From: Streptomyces diastatochromogenes
GTDB taxonomy: Bacteria > Actinomycetota > Actinomycetes > Streptomycetales > Streptomycetaceae
Reading direction: 5' to 3'
DNA length: 64,000 bases
NCBI GenBank assembly: GCA_026913215.1
Contig: JAPTYK010000001.1
Location: 7,254,001 to 7,318,000, forward strand
Made by a program: the position numbers and the translations under genes. Below the pieces are notes generated by a model. The model saw only the letters and a list, made by a program, of their open reading frames with translations. It was not told the DNA's origin and searched no databases. Positions 47,327 to 57,417 of this stretch are shown here, in pieces (the stretch's first letter is position 1; every line of letters begins with the position of its first letter).

Positions 47327-48142
47327 TCAGGACCGGGGCCCGCGCGGCTCCATCCGGAACTCGAAGCCGAGGGTGCCGGGATCGAGCGCGGTCGCGCCGC
47401 CGTCGACGGTGAGCACCGCACCGTTCACGAACGAGGCGGCCGGCGACAGCAGCCAGGCGACGGCCTCCGCGACCTCGCGCGGCTCACCGGGCCGACCGGC
47501 GGGCAGGACCCGGGTCACCTCCTCGTACGCCGCTTCCAGACCGTCCCCGCCGAGGCCCGCCTCGTCGGCGAACCGGTTCATCCGGCGGTCGGCCATGTCG
47601 GTGCGCACCCAGCTCGGGCACACGGTGTTGGCGCGCAGCCCCGCGCCCCGTAGTCGACCGCGAGCGAGCGGCACAGCTGGAGCAGCGCCGCTTTGGAGGT
47701 GGCGTAGGCGGCGTTCCCGACGCCATTGCGCAGGGCGGACACCGAGGCCACCGCGACCACCGCGCCCCGGGCGTCGAGCAGGTGCGGAGCGCGGCGCGCA
47801 GCAGCAGGAACGGACCGGTGAGATTGGTCCGCATGACCTCGTCCCAGTCCTCCAGGGTCACTTCCCGACCCCGCCGCCCCGCCCGATGCCGGCGTTGAGC
47901 ACCAGACCGTCGAGCCGCCCGTACGTGCCGACCACCGTCTCGACGAGCGAGGCCACCGCGGCGGGGTCGCCGATGTCCGACGGCACGGGCAGGGCGCCGG
48001 TCTCCTCGGCCACCAGCCGCAGCGGTTCGGGGCGGCGTCCGGACACCGCCACCTTGTGTCCCGCCCGGGCCAGCGACTGCGCGGTCGCCGCCCCGATCCC
48101 CGTTCCGCCCCCGGTCACCAGGTACACGCGCTCGTCCGCCAT
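47327..48142 (-). CDS. Short-chain dehydrogenase/reductase (SDR), frameshifted in this sequence
   Basis: About 270 residues. Cofactor motif VYLVTGGGTGIGAATAQSLA, GLVLNAGIGRGGG, then after a frame change near 47865 MTLEDWDEVMRTNLTGPFLL, VAVASVSALRNGVGNAAYAT with catalytic Ser, Tyr and Lys (YATSK), and after a change near 47645 LRANTVCPSWVRTDMADRRM and VNGAVLTVDGGATALD. The full Asn-Ser-Tyr-Lys set is present. A GR after strand two suggests NADP preference. Substrate unknown. It meets the MFS gene tail to tail with 7 bp between stops. Confidence 0.88.
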
Positions 48143-48238
48143 CCCCGCCGCCTCTCCCGTGCCTCGTCCGCCGTTCTCCGTCCCGGCGATCCTAGGCGCG
48201 CGAGGCCCCGGGCCCGGGGCGGCCGACGTCCCCGGACG

Positions 48239-48700
48239 CTAGGGGTACGTCCGCACGTCGTCGTTGTAGTCGCGGGCCCGGTCCCGTACGAGCTCGGGCA
48301 GCGTGCCCGCCGCCAGGTCCGCGAGGGTCGTGCCCTCCAGGACCTGGCGCAGACTCGTCCGCACGGCACGCCACACATCCGGCAGGGGAGCCGCCGCGCC
48401 CTGGTACGCGAGACCCGTCAGCTTCAGGTCCCGCACGCTGACGAGAGGTCCGTCCATGGCGCGGATGACGTCGGCGAGGGTGATCTCCGCGGGCGGCCGG
48501 GTGAGGGAATAACCACCGTCGGGGCCGCGCACGCTGCGCACCAGGCGCGCCTGCCGCAGGTCGCTCAGGACGACGAAGAGAAAGCGGCCGGGGATGTCCT
48601 GGCGCCCGGCGATGTCCTCGGCCTTGAGGGGCCGGTCGGGGGAGCAGGCCAACTCGGCCATGGCCCGGATGGCGTAGTCCGTTCGTGCTGAGATCCTCAC
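48239..48700 (-). CDS. Rrf2-family regulator without iron-sulfur Cys set
   Basis: Intact, 153 residues. MRISARTDYAIRAMAELACS, then LKAEDIAGRQDIPGRFLFVV, LSDLRQARLVRSVRGPDGGY and SLTRPPAEITLADVIRAMDG are the Rrf2 winged-helix signature. IscR and NsrR have three Cys in the region after RAMDGPL; here that stretch has none, and the only Cys is in ELACS. So an iron-sulfur sensor is unlikely, and CymR-like or other ligand sensing is more probable. Divergent from the FAD protein with an inverted repeat between. Confidence 0.9.
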   Translation of the reverse strand: MRISARTDYAIRAMAELACSPDRPLKAEDIAGRQDIPGRFLFVVLSDLRQARLVRSVRGPDGGYSLTRPPAEITLADVIRAMDGPLVSVRDLKLTGLAYQGAAAPLPDVWRAVRTSLRQVLEGTTLADLAAGTLPELVRDRARDYNDDVRTYP

Positions 48701-48811
48701 GGGCTCAATGTCTCACAAGCGGAGGGAAGCAGACCCGCGGCGGCAGGCGCAGTCCGTCAACACCACTCCGGCACGTCGCCCTTGACCGGAAGCGTCCTTG
48801 CGACTCCACTT

Positions 48812-48832
48812 TGTTCATCGAGATAGTGAACA
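48812..48832. promoter_or_regulatory. Inverted repeat between Rrf2 regulator and FAD protein
   Basis: TGTTCA-(9 bp)-TGAACA, a perfect 6-bp inverted repeat in an AT-rich stretch between divergent genes, 37 bp upstream of the FAD gene start. Likely Rrf2 operator. Confidence 0.55.
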
Positions 48833-48868
48833 TCAGCCGTGCAGCGTCCACCCTGGCCGGAGGTTTCC

Positions 48869-50290
48869 GTGGTGCCTGTCGTGTCCTCGCCGTCCGCCGA
48901 GTCCGCCCGTCCTCGACCGACCGTGGCGGTCGTCGGCGCGGGCGCGGCCGGTGCGCTCGTCGCCGTCCAGCTGTGCGAGGGGCGGCCCGGCGCCGCATAC
49001 CGCTCGAACTGGTCCTCGTCGACCCCGCCCCGGAGGCGGGCCGGGGCGTCGCGTACTCCACCGAGGTCCCCGAGCACCGGCTCAACGTGCCCGTCGGCGG
49101 CATGAGCTGCTACCCCGACGACCCGGGCCACTTCCGGCGCTGGCTCTGCCGGCACGGCGAACCCACCGTCACCGCGGCCGACTTCGCCTCCCGGTACCGC
49201 TACGGCTCCTACCTCGCAGACACCCTCGGCCGGGCCATCATCACGGCGCACGGCACGGTCTCCGTACGGCGGCTGCGCACCAGGGCGACGGGGTGCGCCG
49301 ACGCGGCCGGGGACGCCTGGAGCTCCGGCTCGCCGACGGCGGCGCGGTGACGGCGGACAGCGTGGTCCTCGCCACCGGACCCGCGGCGGGCCGGTCCGAC
49401 TGGGCCCCGGCCGAACTGCTCGCCTCCGACCGGTTCGTCTCCCGCCCCTGGGCGCCGGGCGCGCTCGACGCCGTCGGCGCGTCGGACGACGTCCTCCTCG
49501 TCGGCACCGGCCTCACCGCCGTCGACCTCGCGCTCGTCCTCGACCGCCCCGGCCGCACGGTGCACGCCGTGTCCCGCAGCGGGCTGCTTCCCCAGCCGCA
49601 CGCGGTCGCCCCGCTGCCCCCGTACCGCCGCCGCCGGGCCTCGCCGCCCTTCCCTTCACCGCCTCCGCAGGAGCTGCGGCGGCACTTCGCCGCCACGCGC
49701 CGCGCCCACGGCGACTGGCGGCCCGCGTTCGACGGGCTGCGGCCCGAGATCGTACGGCTCTGGCAGGGCCTCACCGACGACGAGCGGGCGGAGTTCCTCG
49801 GCCGCGACGCCACCCCGTGGAACGTGCACCGGCACCGCATGGCACCCTCCACCGCCGAGACCGTCGCCCGGGCCCGCGCCGCCCGCAGGCTCCGCGTCCA
49901 CGCCGGCCGGGTCGCCTCCGCGACGCCCCGGGAGGACGGCGGCCTGACCGTCTCCCTCACCGACGGCCGTGAGCTGGGCGTCGCATGGGTGGTGGACTGT
50001 ACGGGGCCGGGGCTGCGGGCCGACGCGGGCGGCGATCCGCTGTGGAGCGGGCTGCTGTCCGAGGGCCTCGCCGCACCCGGACCGCTGGGCATCGGGGTGT
50101 CCACCGACGGCGGCAGGCTGCTCGACGCCCGAGGGCGGCTGGAGCGGCCGCTGTTCACGCTGGGCGCGCCCGCCGGGGCGAGCTCTGGGAGACGACCGCG
50201 ATCCCCGAGATCCGCAGCCAGGCCAAGGAGGTCGCCGAGGCCGTCCTCGCCCCGCTCGCCGGCGCCCCCGGCCGGTACGCCGCCGGCCCA
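48869..50290 (+). CDS. FAD/NAD(P)-binding protein (NAD_binding_9 type), frameshifted in this sequence
   Basis: About 475 residues, GTG at 48869 behind CCGGAGG. FAD site RPTVAVVGAGAAGALVAVQL, then after a frame change near 49000 ELVLVDPAPEAGRGVAYSTE, VPEHRLNVPVGGMSCYPDDP, HFRRWLCRHGE and FASRYRYGSYLADTLGRAI. A second nucleotide site follows another change near 49320: LVGTGLTAVDLALVLDRPGR. The end (frame change near 50180) is GELWETTAIPEIRSQAKEVA. The GRGVAYS and LNVP motifs typify PF13454 proteins, of unknown reaction. Controlled probably by the divergent Rrf2 regulator. The exact end is uncertain because it runs into the TPR gene. Confidence 0.8.
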
Positions 50291-51588
50291 CCGACCAGTT
50301 CGGGCTGCCGCTGTCCACCCACGCCGCGGCGCGCCTCCTTCCGCTGCGGACTCGCCCGGGTGGTCACCGTACGGGCGAAGGCGGCCGAGGCGTTCGCGCG
50401 CGCCACCGAACTGGACCCCGGGTTCGCGCTCGGGCACGCCGCGCTCGCCCTGCTCGGTCACGAGTGCGGAGCGGACGTCGACGTCGCCCGGGAGCTGGCG
50501 GACGCCCAGCGCAGCGTGCGGGAACGCGGCGACGAGCGGGAGCGGTCGTTCGTCGACGTCGTCACGCGCCGCGTCACGGAGCACGAGGCCCACGCGGGCG
50601 CCGCGGGCGACGGCGACACGGCCCTCGTCGACCACCTCGGCCGCTTCCCCGCCGACGCGTTCGCGCTCGGCATCGCCGTCCCCACCATCGCCTTCTCCGG
50701 CGTCACGGACCTCGACGGCACCCTGGCCCTCGGCCTGGTGGAGCGGACCGCGTCCGCCTACGAAGGACACTGGTTCCACACCTCGCTCCTCTCCTTCGTC
50801 CGGCAGGAGCAAGGAAGGATCGACGAGGCCGGCGAGCTCGCCCGGACGGCGCTCGCCGCACAGCCCGCCTCCGGACACGCCGTGCACGCCCTCGCCCACG
50901 TCCACTACGAGTCCGGCGACCACCGCGCCGGCCGCGACTGGCTCGACGGCTGGATCGGGGGCCAGGGGCGGGGCGCCGTGCACCGGGCGCACTTCTCCTG
51001 GCACGTGGCGCTGCACGAACTGGCCCTCGACGACTCCGCGGCGGTGCGCCGCCGCTGGTTCGCCCAGCTCGCCCCGGGCCAGGTGAACGGGTGCGGGCCC
51101 TCGTCGACTCCGGCTCCCTGCTGTGGCGGGCCCGCATGTCCCGGAACTGGACCGGCCGCGTCCCCGTCGACGGCGTGCTCGACGCCGTCGCCCGCGATCT
51201 CGTCGAACGCCCCTCGACCGCGTTCACGGCCCTGCACGGCGCCTTCGCCCTCGCCGCCGCCGGCGACCTCCCCGCACTCCGCCGCCTGCGCGCCCACGCG
51301 GCCGGCGCGGACCCGGTGCAGCGGGAGGTCGTCGTCCCGCTGTGCGGCGCGCTGGAAGCGGTCCTGGAGGAGGAGTGGGCCACCGCGGCGCGCGAACTGC
51401 GCGCCCTGCTGCCCTCGCTGCGCCGCGTGGGAGGCAGCGCGGCACAGCGCGAGATCGTCGAGGAGACCCTCCTGTACGCGCTGGTGGAGGCGGGCCACAG
51501 CGACACCGCCCGCCACCTCCTCGAACAGCGCCTCGACCGCCGCGCGTCCCCGCTCGACCGGCGCAGGCTGGCAGGACTGAGCCACTGA
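50291..51588 (+). CDS. TPR protein resembling TTC38, frameshifted; start uncertain
   Basis: The N-terminus TDQFGLPLSTHAAA resembles the GxPLSTxSNEA start of TTC38-type proteins. Then come helical repeats: AAEAFARATELDPGFALGHA, ALALLGHECGADVDVARELA, SFVDVVTRRVTEHEAHAGAA, HWFHTSLLSFVRQEQGRIDE, ALAHVHYESGDHRAGRDWLD. A frame change near 51090 leads to the C-terminus GSAAQREIVEETLLYALVEA and RLAGLSH. No start codon is visible near 50290; probably a few bases of an overlapping ATGA junction with the FAD gene are missing. About 430 residues, cytoplasmic, function unknown. Likely co-transcribed with the FAD protein. Confidence 0.75.
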
Positions 51589-51591
51589 CGG

Positions 51592-51628
51592 ACGGGCAGG
51601 GGAGCGGATCCCGCGCTCCCCTGCCCGT
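51592..51628 (+). terminator. Strong terminator hairpin after the TPR gene
   Basis: A perfect 15-bp inverted repeat, ACGGGCAGGGGAGCG at 51592-51606 against 51614-51628, with a 7-base loop, starting 4 bases after the stop codon. Confidence 0.9.
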
Positions 51629-51768
51629 ACCGCTTCGTGGTGCGGGGATCATGTCCGTCGCGCGAACACCGCCGTCCGTCGCGGGTCTACGGCGGGCACG
51701 GGCCGGATCCCTACTGTCGCTCCCGGACCCGGCCGCACTCCGACCGGCCGGGACGCGGGAGGAAGACA

Positions 51769-52539
51769 GTGACGACGACGTGGGCGACGGCCGATCTGAC
51801 GGCCCTGGCCAGGCAGTACGGCGAGAACGGGTACGTACTCGTCAAGGGGTTGCTGAGCAGGGAGGAGGCGGCCGCCTACCGCCAGTGCGCCCATGAGGCG
51901 CTGGCCGCGCCGGACGGCGACGAGGACCCGACGTGGGGCTCGGCGGCCGGGATCGCGTCCGGAACACCGACCCGGCTGCGGCACCTGCACGACGCGCAGT
52001 TCCACTCCGCGGCGTTCTCCCGGCTGCTGACGGACGAGCGCTTCACCCGCGTCGCGGCGGCGGTGCTGGGCGGGCCGAACGTACAACTGCACCACACCAA
52101 GCTGTTCGTGAAGCCGCCGGAGAACGGGTCGCCGTTCCCTCCGCACCAGGACCACCCGTTCTTCCCGCACACCCACCACCGCGTCGGTGCCGCGATCTTC
52201 CACCTGGACGACGCCCCGGAGGAGAAGGGCTGTGTGCGGGTCGTGCCGGGCAGCCACCTCCAAGGACCCCTGGAGCACGTCGAGGACGGCGGCCACCACC
52301 TTCCCGACGTGCCGTTCGAGGCGACCGTGCCGCTTCCCGCCGAGGCCGGGGACGTGCTCTTCTTCTCCTACCTGACCGTCCACGCCTCGGGCGTCAACCT
52401 CAGCGGCGAGGCGCGCACCACCTGGCTGGTGCAGTTCCGGGACCCGGCGGATCCGCCGGCGGTCCGGGCGCACGCGCACTCGCGGGGACAGGGCATGATG
52501 CTGGCCGGCGTCGACCCCACGGGCAGGAGGACGGGTTGA
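51769..52539 (+). CDS. Phytanoyl-CoA dioxygenase (PhyH) family Fe(II)/2-oxoglutarate oxygenase
   Basis: Intact, 256 residues, GTG behind GGGAGGAAG. ARQYGENGYVLVKGLLSREE is the typical N-terminus. Iron site: His-x-Asp in GSPFPPHQDHPFFPH, distal His in SYLTVHASGVNLSGEARTTW, with the following Arg as the 2-oxoglutarate anchor. EEKGCVRVVPGSHLQGPLEH is also diagnostic. Complete active site, so probably a hydroxylase of a small molecule; PhyH proteins act on natural products and phospholipid or amino-acid derivatives. Stop overlaps the AraC start (TTGA), so the pair is translationally coupled. Confidence 0.92.
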   Translation: MTTTWATADLTALARQYGENGYVLVKGLLSREEAAAYRQCAHEALAAPDGDEDPTWGSAAGIASGTPTRLRHLHDAQFHSAAFSRLLTDERFTRVAAAVLGGPNVQLHHTKLFVKPPENGSPFPPHQDHPFFPHTHHRVGAAIFHLDDAPEEKGCVRVVPGSHLQGPLEHVEDGGHHLPDVPFEATVPLPAEAGDVLFFSYLTVHASGVNLSGEARTTWLVQFRDPADPPAVRAHAHSRGQGMMLAGVDPTGRRTG

Positions 52540-53441
52540 ACCTGGAGAACGTGGCGCGGGCCGGCTCGATCACGGAGCTGAGCGGTGTGCTGCGGACCTG
52601 TCAGGCCGGGCCCTTCCAGGTCGACTTCTTCAGCTGGGGCTTCTATCCGGCGTCGCCGTGGCGCAACTACTGGCACCGGCACTCCTTCTACGAGGTCTGC
52701 CTCGCCCACAGCGGCGCCGGGCGGTTCAGCACCGGCGCGGAGCAGCACGACGTCGGCGCCGGTGACGTCTTCCTCGCGCGGCCCGGTGACGTGCACGAGA
52801 TCGAGTCGAGCCGCACGGACCCCCTGGGCATCGCCTTCTGGAGCTTCGCCCTGCGGGCCGGGAAGGACGGCCCGGCTCCCGGGGAGCGCGGCTGGTGGTC
52901 GGGGCTCACCGACCCCACGAGGCCGACGGTGTCACGGCGTCTCGGCTCGCTGCCGTCCCTGGTCACGGCCCTGGGCGAGCACGCGGCTCCGGTCCGCTCC
53001 GGATACGAGTCCGTACTCCCCGGCCTCGGGGCCGCGCTCGTGGTGGACACCGCGCGGGCCTTCGCGGCCGAGGACGACCTGTGCGTACGGTCTCCCTCGG
53101 CGCCCCGGCTGTCACCCGAGGTGGTGGCGATGCAGCGCTACCTGGCCGACAACCTGTCCCGGCCCGTGACGGTCCGGGACGTCGCCGCCGCCGTTCACCT
53201 GTCGGCACGCCACGCCGAGCGGCTGTTCCGGTACGAGACCGGTGGCTCGCTGATGGCGACCCTGCGCCGGATGCGGCTCGACCTGGCCGCGGTCCTGATC
53301 CTCGACGCCGGAACGACGGTGACGGAAGTGGCCCAGGCGTGCGGCTATGCCGACGTCCGTGCCTTCAGCACCGCCTTCCGCCGTCTGCACGACCACTCGC
53401 CGCTGGCCCACCGAGCGCTCAACGGGACGCTGCACCTGTGA
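52536..53441 (+). CDS. AraC-family regulator, coupled to the PhyH gene
   Basis: Intact, 301 residues, TTG start inside the PhyH stop (TTGA). N-terminal cupin sensor: YWHRHSFYEVCLAHSGAGRF, GAGDVFLARPGDVHEIESSR. C-terminal double helix-turn-helix: MQRYLADNLSRPVTVRDVAA, VHLSARHAERLFRYETGGSL and TTVTEVAQACGYADVRAFST. The His residues in the cupin suggest sugar or small-ligand sensing. Coupling suggests it regulates the dioxygenase. The downstream glycoside hydrolase operon begins 216 bp later, so control of that operon is also possible. Confidence 0.92.
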   Translation: MNLENVARAGSITELSGVLRTCQAGPFQVDFFSWGFYPASPWRNYWHRHSFYEVCLAHSGAGRFSTGAEQHDVGAGDVFLARPGDVHEIESSRTDPLGIAFWSFALRAGKDGPAPGERGWWSGLTDPTRPTVSRRLGSLPSLVTALGEHAAPVRSGYESVLPGLGAALVVDTARAFAAEDDLCVRSPSAPRLSPEVVAMQRYLADNLSRPVTVRDVAAAVHLSARHAERLFRYETGGSLMATLRRMRLDLAAVLILDAGTTVTEVAQACGYADVRAFSTAFRRLHDHSPLAHRALNGTLHL

Positions 53442-53502
53442 AGTTCAGGCCGTCCGGCGCAGCCTGAGGGACGCGTAAGTGACCCGAGAGTAGGGGCGCC
53501 GG

Positions 53503-53545
53503 TTCGCGAAAATCAATACTGGACGAACTTATTTATTTACCGGTA
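53503..53545 (+). promoter_or_regulatory. AT-rich promoter island upstream of the GH5 gene
   Basis: A sharply AT-rich segment (TTCGCGAAAATC through ACTTATTTATTTAC) in the 216-bp gap. TTCGCGAA at 53503-53510 is a perfect palindrome. Probable promoter and operator of the glycoside hydrolase operon; exact hexamers not assigned. Confidence 0.45.
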
Positions 53546-53656
53546 CGTTGCCGCCGTGTTTCGAACCAGGCACGGCCGTCGGCCACCGCGCCGGCCGAAA
53601 TCGCCGTCCCGCACCCGCTGTTGGCCGACACGCTCCACGCCTTGGAGGGCAGCACC

Positions 53657-55643
53657 ATGAGATCGATCAGTCTCGGATCCGTCGGCCGGAGGGGCATCGG
53701 GCGGACCCTGCCCGCCGTCCTGGCCACGGCGGCACTGCTCGTCGGCCTGACGTCCGGCACGACCTCGGCCGCCGCCCCGCCGACACCGCCCCCGCGACGA
53801 CCGCGCTCACGGGGAGCAGCTCGCCGCGTCCTGGCGGGGGCCGCTGAGCACACGCGGCCGGTACGTCGTCGACGCCGACGGCAACCGCTTCAAGCTCAAG
53901 GTCGGCAACTGGTCCGGCGCCCAGGGCACCTGGGAGGGCAACGGCAGCGAGAGCGACGTCGCCAACCACCAGGCCAAGCAGATGTCCAACAACATCCCGC
54001 TCGGCCTGGACCGCGTCCCCCTGGCGCGGATCCTCGCCGACTTCCACGCCCTGGGCCTCAACACCGTCCGGCTGCCCTACGCCGACGCGATGATCAAAGA
54101 CGACACCCCGGTACCTAACCACGCCGTCGCGGCCAACCCGCAGCTGGAGGACAAGACCCCGCTCGAAGTGTTCGACGCGGTGGTCAAGGCCCTGACCGAC
54201 GACGGCTTCGCCGTCATCCTCAACAACCACACCACCACCTACCGCTGGTGCTGCGGCCTCGACGGCAACGAGCGCTGGAACACCAGCCAGACCACCCAGC
54301 AGTGGGTCGACAACTGGCGGTTCATGGTGAACCGCTACAAGTCCGACAAGCGCGTGGTCGGCGCCGACCTGCGCAACGAGGTCCGCCGCGACTGGAACGA
54401 CGACCCGAACTGGGGCTGGGGGAACGAGCACGACCTCTACAAGGCGTTCCAGGAGGCCGGCCTCAGGATCCAGGACGCCGACCCGGACATCCTGGTCATC
54501 ATGGAGGGCATCAACTGGCAGGGCATCCCCCAGGGCATGTTCCCCCACGGCCGGCCGACGCTCACCCCGGTCCGCAACCTGTCCAACAGCCTGATGTACT
54601 CCGACAAGCTGGTCTACTCCGCCCACTTCTACGGCTTCACCGGCCCCAACCACACCGGCTCTACCGGTGGTTGGCAGAACGGCGAGACCAACGACCCGCG
54701 CTATCGCGACCTCAGTCCGGAAGACCTGATCAAGGTCGTCGACGACCAGGCCCTGTTCGTCACCGAGTCCGGACAGCACTTCACCGCCCCGGTGTGGGTC
54801 AGCGAGTTCGGCACGGGCGGACGCGGCCAGACCGACCAGAAGGAGATCGACTGGTTCAACCGCTTCACCGACATCCTGGTGAAGAACGACACCGACTTCG
54901 CGGTCTGGCCGCTGACCGGCTGGACCACCGACGGCAGGATCAACGACACCTGGGCGCTGATCTCCTACGACGAGAACGGCGGGCGGCAGAGCGTCCTCGA
55001 CCCCGGCGACTGGCGCGCCACCGCCTGGAACAAGCTCGTGAACGCCCCCGGGAAGACCGGCCAGATCGCCGGGACCGCCCGCTGGAACATGCTGAACGTC
55101 GCCTCCGGCAACCAGAACGCCGCGTCCTGGATGCGCGCCCACGCCCCGGTCCGGACCCCGGGCAACCTCCAGGGCTCCTGCCCCGACGGCCAGCGCCTCA
55201 TCGGCATCAGCCGGGAGAACCGCCGCGGCCTGTGCACCGACGCCGGCCAACCCGCCACCGGCTCCGGCGACTGGGTGGTCGTCAGGGACCAGAGCACCGT
55301 CACCCAGGACTGGGCCCCCTCTTGGGAGAAGCTGGAGTGCCCCGCGAACCACTACGCGGCCGGGTTCGCCTTCTGGGACACCGCGATCTCCGGTCTGCTC
55401 TGCGCGCCCGCGGCCGGCGCCCTGCCGAAGACCAACCGCGTCGCCTGGTTCGACCGGGGCGACAACCCGGCGCTGAACGAGACGCAGATCAAGAACGACT
55501 GGGCCCCCTACGACTACAAGGGGCAGTGCCGCACCGGCGAGTACCTCGCGGGCGTCGCCTACACGTTCAACCGGTTCCAGGGAGCCCCGGCCCACAACAA
55601 GCTGGGCGTCCCCGACGCCCTCCTCTGCCGCCCCCTGAGCTGA
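53657..55643 (+). CDS. Secreted glycoside hydrolase family 5 enzyme, frameshifted after the signal peptide
   Basis: About 660 residues. Export signal MRSISLGSVGRRGIGRTLPA with a long hydrophobic stretch and cleavage near TTSAAA; the RR pair could be a Tat signal. A frame change near 53800 precedes the mature enzyme. GH5 blocks: LARILADFHALGLNTVRLPY, the acid/base Glu in VVGADLRNEVRRDW, and the nucleophile Glu in APVWVSEFGTGGRGQ. Trp/Tyr-rich loops (YRWCCGLDGNERWNTSQTTQ) line the cleft. The C-terminal 170 residues with paired Cys look like a separate binding domain. Substrate may be cellulose, mannan or a fungal glycan. Confidence 0.88.
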
Positions 55644-55687
55644 CCGACGGCCCCCGCCGCCCCCTCACCACCCGCTGAGAGAGACCG

Positions 55688-57368
55688 ATGACGCACACGC
55701 ACGCTTCCGACGCCCCCGACACCGACGCTCCGGGGACGTCCTCACCGGGGTGGTGGCGGGAGGCCGTCGTCTACCAGGTGTACCCGCGCAGCTTCGCCGA
55801 CGGCAACGGCGACGGCATGGGCGACCTCCCCGGCATCCGCCGCCGGCTGCCGTACCTGAAGGACCTCGGCGTCGACGCCCTGTGGCTGAACCCCTTCTAC
55901 GCCTCCCCCCAGGCCGACGCGGGCTACGACGTCGCCGACCACCGGGCCGTCGAGCCCGTCCTCGGCACCCTCGCGGACGCCGAGGAGCTGATCCGCGACA
56001 TCCACGAGCTGGGGATGCGGGTGGTCGTGGACCTCGTGCCCAACCACTCCTCCGACCGGCACGAGTGGTTCCGGCGCGCGCGGGAGGAGGGGCCGGGCTC
56101 GCCGTACCGCGACCGCTACCACTTCCGCCCCGGGAAGGGCGAGGACGGTGAGCTGCCGCCCAACGACTGGACCTCGGTCTTCGGCGGCCCCGCCTGGACC
56201 CGTACGGAGAACCCGGACGGCACCCCGGGCGACTGGTACCTGCACCTCTTCGCCCCGGAGCAGCCCGACTTCGACTGGGAGCACCCGGCCGTATGGGAGG
56301 AGTTCGAGTCGATCCTGCGGTTCTGGCTGGACCGGGGGGTCGACGGGTTCCGGGTCGACGTCGCCCAGGCCCTGATCAAGGCCGAGGGACTGCCCGACAT
56401 CGGCCGCGACGACCAGCGCAGGATGCTCGGCACCGAGGTCTCCCCGATGTGGGACCAGGACGGCGTCCACGAGATCTACCGCGCGTGGCGCCGGATCCTC
56501 GACTCGTACCCGGGGGAGCGGTTCGCGGTCGGCGAGGTGTGGGCGCCGACGCAGGAACGCACCGCCCTGTACGTACGCCCCGACGAACTGCACCAGGCGT
56601 TCAACTTCGGTTTCATGGGCGCCTCCTGGGACGCCGAGGAACTCCGGCGGGTCGTGGAGACCTCGCTGGAGGCCGTACGGACGGTGGGCTCGTCGGCGAC
56701 CTGGGTGCTGTCCAACCACGACGTCTGCCGGCACGCCACCCGCTTCGCCGGTCCGCACGTCGACGGACAGCGCCCGCGGGCGGGTGAGCGCGCCCTCGGC
56801 CTGCGCCGGGCCCGCGCCGCCGCGCTCCTGATGCTCGCGCTGCCCGGCTCCGCCTACCTCTACCAGGGCGAGGAACTGGGCCTCCCCGAGGTCGTCGACC
56901 TGCCGGACGGGGTACGCCAGGACCCGTCCTTCGTCCGCAGCGGCAAGACGGACGGATTCCGCGACGGCTGCCGGGTGCCGGTCCCGTGGACCGTCACCGG
57001 CCCCTCGTACGGCTTCGGAACGGGCGGCAGCTGGCTGCCGCAGCCCGAGGGCTGGGGCATGCTCAGCGTCGAGGCCCAGACGGGAGACCCGGACTCGACG
57101 CTGGAGCTGTACCGCGCGGCGCTCGCCCTGCGCCGGTGGCATCCGGGCCTCGGCGCCGGCGACACCGTCGCGTGGGACGACGCGCCCGACGGCGTCCTCG
57201 CCTTCCGGCGGCCGGGCTTCGTCTGCACGACCAACACGGCGGACCGGGCGCTGATCATCCCCTGCCCGGACGCCCGCTGCTCTCCAGCTCCCCGATCGGA
57301 GCCGTCGAAGGCCCGCCCGGCGCGGCCTTCGCCCTGCCCCGGACACCACCGTGTGGTGGACGGCCTGA
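55688..57368 (+). CDS. GH13 alpha-glucosidase, frameshifted near its end
   Basis: About 560 residues, ATG behind GAGAGAGACC. GH13 blocks in order: WWREAVVYQVYPRSFADGNG, DALWLNPFYASPQADAGYDV, RVVVDLVPNHSSDRHEWFRR, nucleophile Asp in GVDGFRVDVAQALIKAEGLP, acid/base Glu in RFAVGEVWAPTQERT, and TWVLSNHDVCRHATRFAG. It matches cytoplasmic oligosaccharide glucosidases (subfamily with YQVYPRSF). No signal peptide. A frame change near 57275 leads to the natural end DTTVWWTA at 57368. Second gene of the glycan operon, 44 bp after GH5. Confidence 0.9.
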
Positions 57369-57417
57369 CGCGCCACGGCCCGCCGACCTCCGCCCGAACG
57401 ATCACGGAGACCCCTCC

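Noticed and set aside
53667..55595. 642-codon minus-strand open frame opposite the GH5 gene
   Set aside because: Antisense shadow; composition is Val/Gly/Asp-rich without motifs, while the plus strand has GH5 catalytic residues.
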